Positions 5,927-10,006 of a stretch of DNA of 10,006 nt are shown one piece after another. The stretch is from W0P28-013 sp963658575. Its GTDB lineage: Bacteria; Bacteroidota; Bacteroidia; Bacteroidales; Paludibacteraceae. The notes beneath the pieces were generated by a model. It saw only the letters and a program-made list of their open reading frames with translations, was not told the origin of the DNA and did no database searches. The stretch spans positions 1 through 10,006 of the forward strand of contig CAVKQB010000067.1 in assembly GCA_963658575.1 (NCBI GenBank), read 5' to 3'. Numbering within the stretch: position 1 is the stretch's first letter; each line of letters opens with the position of its first letter. The position numbers and the translations under genes are program-made.

Positions 5927-6736
5927 ATGCCAAGAACAAATTTCCAAGAACTATTGGAAGCAGGTGCTCACTTCGGACACCTCAAACGCAAATGGAATCC
6001 CGCCATGGCTCCCTACATCTTCATGGAGCGCAACGGTATTCACATCATCGACCTGCACAAGACCGTCGCTAAAATCGACGAAGCGGCCGAAGCCATGAAA
6101 CAGATAGCCAAATCTGGCAAACGCGTGCTGTTCGTTGCCACGAAAAAGCAGGCCAAACAAATCGTTGCCGAAAAGGCTGCCGAAGCAGGAATGCCCTACA
6201 TCACCGAACGCTGGGCAGGCGGTATGCTCACCAACTTCCCGACCATACGCAAGGCGGTGAAAAAGATGGACGCCATCGACCGCATGTCGAACGACGGCAC
6301 CTTCGCCAACCTGTCGAAACGCGAGAAACTGCAAATCACGCGCCAACGCGCCAAACTCGAAAAGAACCTCGGCTCTATCGCCGACATGAAAACCCTGCCC
6401 GCCGCCCTGTTCGTGGTCGATGTGATGAAAGAAAACATCGCTGTGGCCGAAGCGCAACGTCTGGGAATCCCCGTGTTTGGCATCGTCGATACCAACTCGA
6501 ACCCGATTGGCGTCGATTTCGTCATTCCCGCCAACGATGATGCAACCAAATCCATCGAAATCATCGTATCGGCCATGGTCGATGCACTGAAAGAAGGCGC
6601 ACAAGAGCGCAAACTCGAGAAATCGGAAGAAGAGGGCGAAAACGCTATCGAAATCAAAGAAAAACGTACACGCGTGAAACGCGCCCAAAAAGAGGAAGAG
6701 GCCACGGAAGAGACACCAGCCGCTACCGAAGAATAA
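5927..6736 (+). CDS. rpsB: 30S ribosomal protein S2
   Basis: The 269-residue protein is S2, a late-assembly protein at the back of the small subunit that is needed for S1 binding in bacteria that have S1. Conserved segments are LLEAGAHFGHLKRKWNPAM (residues 9-27), ERWAGGMLTNF (94-104) and the C-terminal core motif VDTNSNPIGVDFVIPANDDA (187-206). From about residue 228 it carries a charged tail rich in E, K and R, ending TPAATEE. Such a tail is variable among species and probably disordered. The ATG at 5927 is preceded by an A-rich stretch, typical of Bacteroidota starts. The gap of 162 bases after rpsI contains a hairpin and a possible weak promoter. Confidence 0.97.
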   Translation: MPRTNFQELLEAGAHFGHLKRKWNPAMAPYIFMERNGIHIIDLHKTVAKIDEAAEAMKQIAKSGKRVLFVATKKQAKQIVAEKAAEAGMPYITERWAGGMLTNFPTIRKAVKKMDAIDRMSNDGTFANLSKREKLQITRQRAKLEKNLGSIADMKTLPAALFVVDVMKENIAVAEAQRLGIPVFGIVDTNSNPIGVDFVIPANDDATKSIEIIVSAMVDALKEGAQERKLEKSEEEGENAIEIKEKRTRVKRAQKEEEATEETPAATEE

Positions 6737-6756
6737 ATCTCGCTTCCGCCGAGATT
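6736..6756 (+). other. Small hairpin at the rpsB stop codon
   Basis: AATCTCG (6736-6742) pairs perfectly with CGAGATT (6750-6756) around a 7-nt loop. The stem starts at the last base of the rpsB stop codon. No T-run follows. It may work together with the larger hairpin just downstream. Confidence 0.4.
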
Positions 6757-6766
6757 GAAACACGAC

Positions 6767-6811
6767 GAGCGTTGCGGACACGGGCAAAACGGTGTTGCGT
6801 AACGCTCTTTT
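6767..6811 (+). terminator. Terminator-like hairpin between rpsB and tsf
   Basis: GAGCGTT (6767-6773) pairs with AACGCTC (6801-6807), followed at once by TTTT (6808-6811). The inner arms (GACAC near 6777 with GTGTT near 6791) can extend the stem after a mismatched section. The position inside an operon suggests a leaky terminator or attenuator that lowers tsf relative to rpsB. I see no good promoter between it and tsf, so tsf probably depends on read-through. Confidence 0.5.
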
Positions 6812-6851
6812 ATCTGAAAACAAAAGAACTAACCACAAAAAAAAGACTATT

Positions 6852-7847
6852 ATGGCTGTAACAATCGCCGAAATACAAAAACTGCGCGCTATGACAGGCG
6901 CAGGCATGATGGACTGCAAAAAAGCACTGGAAGAAGCCGGTGACGACATGGAAAAAGCCATCGAAATCATTCGCAAACGCGGACAAGCCATCGCCGCCAA
7001 ACGTTCTGACCGTTCGGCTTCCGAAGGCTGCGTACTGGCCAAAGCCGAAGGCAAATTTGCCGCACTTGTAGCCGTAAAATGCGAAACGGACTTCGTCGCC
7101 AAAAACGCCGATTTCATCGCATTGGTACAAAAAATCCTCGACTTGGCCATGGAAAAGAAACCCGCCAACGTCGAAGCATTGAAAGCACTGACCATTGGCG
7201 ACCGCACGGTGGCCGAACTCATCACCGAACGTTCGGGTATCACGGGCGAAAAAATGGAGATGGACGACTACAAATTCGTTGAGGGTGAGACCGTTACGGC
7301 CTACGTGCACCCAGGCAACAAATTGGCAACCATCGTCGCTTTTGCCGAAAAAGATGCCGAATACGAAACCATTCACGGCGTGGCCATGCACATCGCAGCC
7401 ATGGCTCCGGTAGCCATCGACGAAGCGGGCGTGCCGCAAGAGGTGAAAGACCGCGAACTGGCCGTAGCCATCGAAAAAACCAAAGCCGAACAGGTAGCCA
7501 AAGCCGTAGAAGTGGCACTGAAAAAAGCAGGCATCAACCCTGCACACGTCGATAGCGAAGACCACATCGAATCGAACACCGCCAAAGGCTGGCTCACACC
7601 CGAACAGGCCGAAAAAGCACGCGAAATCAAGAAAAGCGTGGCCGAAGAGAAAGCCGCTCACCTGCCCGAACAGATGATTCAAAGCATCGCCGCAGGTCGT
7701 ATGGCAAAATTCTTCAAGGAATACACGCTGCTCGAACAGAAGTACGAAGGCGGCGACGACGCCGGCAAACTCACCGTGAAAGAGTTGCTCGCCCAAAAAC
7801 ACTTGACCTGCATCGCATTCAAACGTTTGACGTTGAACGAAGAATAA
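6852..7847 (+). CDS. tsf: Elongation factor Ts
   Basis: EF-Ts is the guanine-nucleotide exchange factor that recycles EF-Tu after GTP hydrolysis. The 331-residue protein begins MAVTIAEIQKLRAMTGAGMM, the UBA-like N-terminal domain that contacts EF-Tu. KCETDFVAKN at residues 76-85 contains D80 and F81, the pair that in E. coli EF-Ts enters the EF-Tu nucleotide site. The core continues to a C-terminal helical module ending in a region that again contacts EF-Tu. The length is longer than E. coli EF-Ts (about 280), which fits Bacteroidota members. The ATG at 6852 was chosen because it begins the conserved domain. An upstream in-frame GTG at 6792 would lie inside the terminator-like hairpin. rpsB-tsf is a near-universal pair. 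Confidence 0.97.
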   Translation: MAVTIAEIQKLRAMTGAGMMDCKKALEEAGDDMEKAIEIIRKRGQAIAAKRSDRSASEGCVLAKAEGKFAALVAVKCETDFVAKNADFIALVQKILDLAMEKKPANVEALKALTIGDRTVAELITERSGITGEKMEMDDYKFVEGETVTAYVHPGNKLATIVAFAEKDAEYETIHGVAMHIAAMAPVAIDEAGVPQEVKDRELAVAIEKTKAEQVAKAVEVALKKAGINPAHVDSEDHIESNTAKGWLTPEQAEKAREIKKSVAEEKAAHLPEQMIQSIAAGRMAKFFKEYTLLEQKYEGGDDAGKLTVKELLAQKHLTCIAFKRLTLNEE

Positions 7848-7864
7848 CGACATGCAAAAGAAAG

Positions 7865-7900
7865 GGTGCGCCAGTGGAAAACTGCCGGCGCACCTTTTTT
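7865..7900 (+). terminator. Intrinsic terminator of the rplM-rpsI-rpsB-tsf operon
   Basis: GGTGCGCC (7865-7872) and GGCGCACC (7887-7894) form a perfect 8-bp GC-rich stem, with a short inner AGT/ACT pairing, followed by TTTTTT (7895-7900). It starts 17 nt after the tsf stop. The A-rich sequence just before the stem suggests it may also work in the opposite direction. Confidence 0.93.
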
Positions 7901-7981
7901 CGTAAAATACGGCGGAAGCGTGCAACGTTTTCGGCGCGAAACACATCATTATAAAAATAGGTCAAACCATATCGACATAAA

Positions 7982-9016
7982 ATGACATTTACCGCACAAC
8001 AAATTGCCGACTTTCTGCAAGGCGAAGTCGTTGGAAATAAGGACATTGCCGTCGGCGATTTTTCGAAAATAGAAGAAGGCCGCCCTGGCACACTCACCTT
8101 CCTATCGAACCCGAAATATGCGCACTTTATCTACACCACCAAAGCCGACGTGGTGCTTGTCGACAAGACTTTCGTAGCCGAACAGCCCATCGCCGCTACG
8201 CTCATCAGGGTCGATAGCGCCTACCAATCGTTGGCAAAGTTGCTGCAACTGGCCGACTCGATGAAACCCAAGCGCACTGGCATACACGCCACCGCCATCG
8301 TGCCCGAATCGGCAAAAATTGGCGAAAACGTCTATATCGGTGCCTACGCCGTGCTGGGCGAAAACGTGCAAATAGGCGACAACGCCAAAATTTATCCGCA
8401 CACATTTCTCGACAACAACGTGAAAGTGGGCAACGACACCACCATCTTTGCGCACGTTTCGGTGTACGAAAACTGCGAAATCGGGCAACGTTGCATCATA
8501 CACGCTGGCGTGGTGCTGGGAGCCGACGGATTCGGTTTCGCTCCCGATGCCGAAGGACGTTTCAACAAAATTCCGCAGATCGGCAACGTCAAACTCGACG
8601 ACGACATCGAGATTGGCGCGAACGCCACCGTCGACTGCGCCACCATGGGCTCGACGCACATACATTCGGGCGTGAAGATAGACAATCTGTGCCAAGTGGC
8701 GCACAACGTCGAGATAGGCGAACACACCGCCATGGCAGCGCAAAGCGGCATCGCCGGCTCGGCCAAGATAGGCAAACACTGCATTCTTGCCGGTCAAGTG
8801 GGCGTTGTAGGGCACATCACCATTGCCGACGGCAACATGTTCGGCGCAAAAACGGGCGTGAACACCTCCATCGCCGAGACGGGCAAACAGTGGCAAGGTG
8901 TTCCCATGACATCGGCCATGAAATTTCGCCGCATAGCCGTGGCCGAACGCCAACTGCCCGACCTGTTGCGCCGCGTGAACGAACTCGAAAAACAATTGAA
9001 CGAACTAAAAAAATAG
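7982..9016 (+). CDS. lpxD: UDP-3-O-(3-hydroxyacyl)glucosamine N-acyltransferase
   Basis: LpxD transfers a 3-hydroxyacyl chain from acyl-ACP to the amine of UDP-3-O-acyl-glucosamine, the third step of lipid A synthesis, in the cytoplasm. The 344-residue protein has an N-terminal uridine-binding domain (about 1-98). A left-handed beta-helix of hexapeptide repeats follows (about 100-300; for example AKIGENVYIGAYAVLG and GGVxxG-type turns). The C-terminal helix ends in NELEKQLNELKK. H241 in QVAHNVEIG is the expected catalytic histidine, equivalent to H239 of E. coli. Residues 218-224 read DCATMGS where relatives usually have DRATMGS. No clear promoter was found in the 81 bases between the tsf terminator and the ATG. 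lpxC follows after 31 bases, so the two probably form an operon. Confidence 0.96.
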   Translation: MTFTAQQIADFLQGEVVGNKDIAVGDFSKIEEGRPGTLTFLSNPKYAHFIYTTKADVVLVDKTFVAEQPIAATLIRVDSAYQSLAKLLQLADSMKPKRTGIHATAIVPESAKIGENVYIGAYAVLGENVQIGDNAKIYPHTFLDNNVKVGNDTTIFAHVSVYENCEIGQRCIIHAGVVLGADGFGFAPDAEGRFNKIPQIGNVKLDDDIEIGANATVDCATMGSTHIHSGVKIDNLCQVAHNVEIGEHTAMAAQSGIAGSAKIGKHCILAGQVGVVGHITIADGNMFGAKTGVNTSIAETGKQWQGVPMTSAMKFRRIAVAERQLPDLLRRVNELEKQLNELKK

Positions 9017-9047
9017 ATCGGATTCTGTTCCGAAAAGCAACATCGAC

Positions 9048-9950
9048 ATGAAACAAAAAACGCTCGGAGCGGCCTTCACGCTGAAAGGAAAAGGTCTCCA
9101 CACCGGACTCCAGATAGAGATGCGCATGATGCCCGCCGCCGAAAATACAGGCTACACCATACGCCGCATCGATTTACCAAACAGACCCGAAATAAAGGCT
9201 TTGGCCGAAAACGTAACCGAAACAACGCGCGGCACCGTGTTGCGCCAAGGTGATGCACAAGTGAGCACCGTAGAACACGGACTCGCGGCACTCTACGCTT
9301 CGGGCATCGACAACTGCCTTATCGAAGTGAATGCGCCCGAAATTCCGATACTGGACGGAAGCGCGCGCATCTACATGGACGAAATTGCCAAAGTGGGAAT
9401 AACGGAGCAGAACGCCGAGAAAAATTTTCTGACCATCGCTGAAAAAATTGTGTATCAGGCACCGAACGGCGTGTCGCGCATCGAAATTTTGCCCGACGAC
9501 CACTTCTCGGTGGAGGTCGAAATCGGTTTCGACTCGCCCGTTTTGGGACGCCAGACCGCACACATCGACGATTTTGCGACCTTCGCCAACGAAATTGCGC
9601 CGTGCCGCACGTTCGTGTTCGTGCGCGAACTCGAACCGCTACTGAAAATGAACCTCATACGCGGCGGCGACCTGAACAATGCGTTGGTAATCTACGACAA
9701 ACCGCTGGCGCACGAAGAGTTGCAACGCCTCTCCGACCTGCTCGGACAGCCCTGCCCCAAAGCCGATTCGCTCGGCTACCTGAGCGCACTGCGTTTCGAA
9801 AACGAGCCCGCGCGCCACAAACTGCTCGACCTGATAGGCGACCTCTCGCTCATTGGGCGACCCATTTTGGGCAAAGTCGTGGCACGCCACCCTGGGCACA
9901 GCGTCAATACCGCACTCGGCAAACAGATACGACAGGTAATAAAAGGGTGA
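9048..9950 (+). CDS. lpxC: UDP-3-O-acyl-N-acetylglucosamine deacetylase, unfused
   Basis: LpxC removes the acetyl group from UDP-3-O-acyl-GlcNAc, the committed step of lipid A synthesis; it is a cytoplasmic zinc enzyme. The 300-residue protein contains the whole enzyme. GKGLHTG is at residues 14-20. VEHGLAALYASGIDN at 75-89 supplies E76 and zinc ligand H77. LDGSA is at 102-106. RHKLLDLIGDL at 256-266 supplies zinc ligands H257 and D261, and H284 lies in HPGHSVNTAL. These correspond to H79, H238, D242 and H265 of the E. coli enzyme. In Bacteroidota LpxC is usually fused to a C-terminal FabZ dehydratase. Here the frame ends in IRQVIKG with TGA just after the LpxC domain, and a 7-bp tandem repeat begins two bases later. 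Whether fabZ follows beyond the window cannot be seen. Confidence 0.96.
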   Translation: MKQKTLGAAFTLKGKGLHTGLQIEMRMMPAAENTGYTIRRIDLPNRPEIKALAENVTETTRGTVLRQGDAQVSTVEHGLAALYASGIDNCLIEVNAPEIPILDGSARIYMDEIAKVGITEQNAEKNFLTIAEKIVYQAPNGVSRIEILPDDHFSVEVEIGFDSPVLGRQTAHIDDFATFANEIAPCRTFVFVRELEPLLKMNLIRGGDLNNALVIYDKPLAHEELQRLSDLLGQPCPKADSLGYLSALRFENEPARHKLLDLIGDLSLIGRPILGKVVARHPGHSVNTALGKQIRQVIKG

Positions 9951-9952
9951 GA

Positions 9953-10006
9953 GGTTATAGGTTATAGGTTATAGGTTATAGGTTATAGGTTATAGGTTAT
10001 AGGTTA
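9953..10006. repeat. GGTTATA heptanucleotide tandem repeat
   Basis: The unit GGTTATA is repeated without error for seven full copies plus five bases and runs off the window edge. Because the unit length is not a multiple of three and it contains TAG on one strand and TAA on the other, no frame stays open through it. It lies two bases after the lpxC stop, so the LpxC protein is unaffected. The window edge inside the array may mark an assembly break. Confidence 0.95.

Noticed and set aside
5951..7243. 430-residue open frame on the minus strand across rpsB and tsf
   Set aside because: It is antisense to two clear conserved genes, and its open state follows from their codon bias. The protein is low in recognisable motifs.
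6810..7949. 379-residue open frame on the minus strand covering all of tsf
   Set aside because: It is a shadow of tsf with a phenylalanine- and glycine-rich product typical of antisense reading, and its start region runs through the intrinsic terminator.
9953..10006. Telomere-like repeat marking a linear chromosome end
   Set aside because: The unit is AT-rich, lies next to a housekeeping gene and ends only because the window ends. A simple tandem array is the simpler reading.

Overview
The window looks like chromosomal DNA of a member of the Bacteroidota, most likely the order Bacteroidales. Three intergenic sites carry the Bacteroidota -7 promoter element TAnnTTTG, each time as TACCTTTG followed by C. 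Start codons have A-rich upstream stretches rather than Shine-Dalgarno sequences. The L13 and S9 N-termini (MDTLSFKT, MEVVNAVGRRK) resemble those I recall from Bacteroides relatives. I cannot name the genus.

Layout, all genes on the + strand. Positions 1-84 may hold the tail of an unidentified gene. Positions 85-390 are non-coding and consist of short repeats: A-rich sequence, a compound palindrome, AT-rich dyads and CT-rich tandem repeats. Inverted 13-bp arms enclose most of it. Then come a YgjP/DUF45-type metallopeptidase (404-1120), dTDP-glucose 4,6-dehydratase (1193-2251), a Wza-type polysaccharide export lipoprotein (2264-3061) and a Wzz/Wzc-type chain-length protein without a kinase domain (3083-4708). 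The last three probably form one unit for surface polysaccharide synthesis and export, but no glycosyltransferase, flippase or polymerase gene is present here.

A strong promoter at 4737-4768 and a leader of about 140 nt precede the translation operon rplM-rpsI-rpsB-tsf (L13, S9, S2, EF-Ts). It contains several hairpins between genes and ends at a clear intrinsic terminator (7865-7900). lpxD and lpxC follow, encoding two early steps of lipid A synthesis. LpxC stands alone, although in Bacteroidota it is usually fused to FabZ. A 7-bp tandem repeat begins two bases after its stop codon and runs to the window edge.

Most genes are housekeeping genes. I see no convincing new defence or mobile system. 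The least ordinary points are the unfused lpxC with its heptamer repeat, the repeat mosaic upstream of the metallopeptidase, a probable leaderless GTG start, and the candidate RNA structures in the ribosomal operon.
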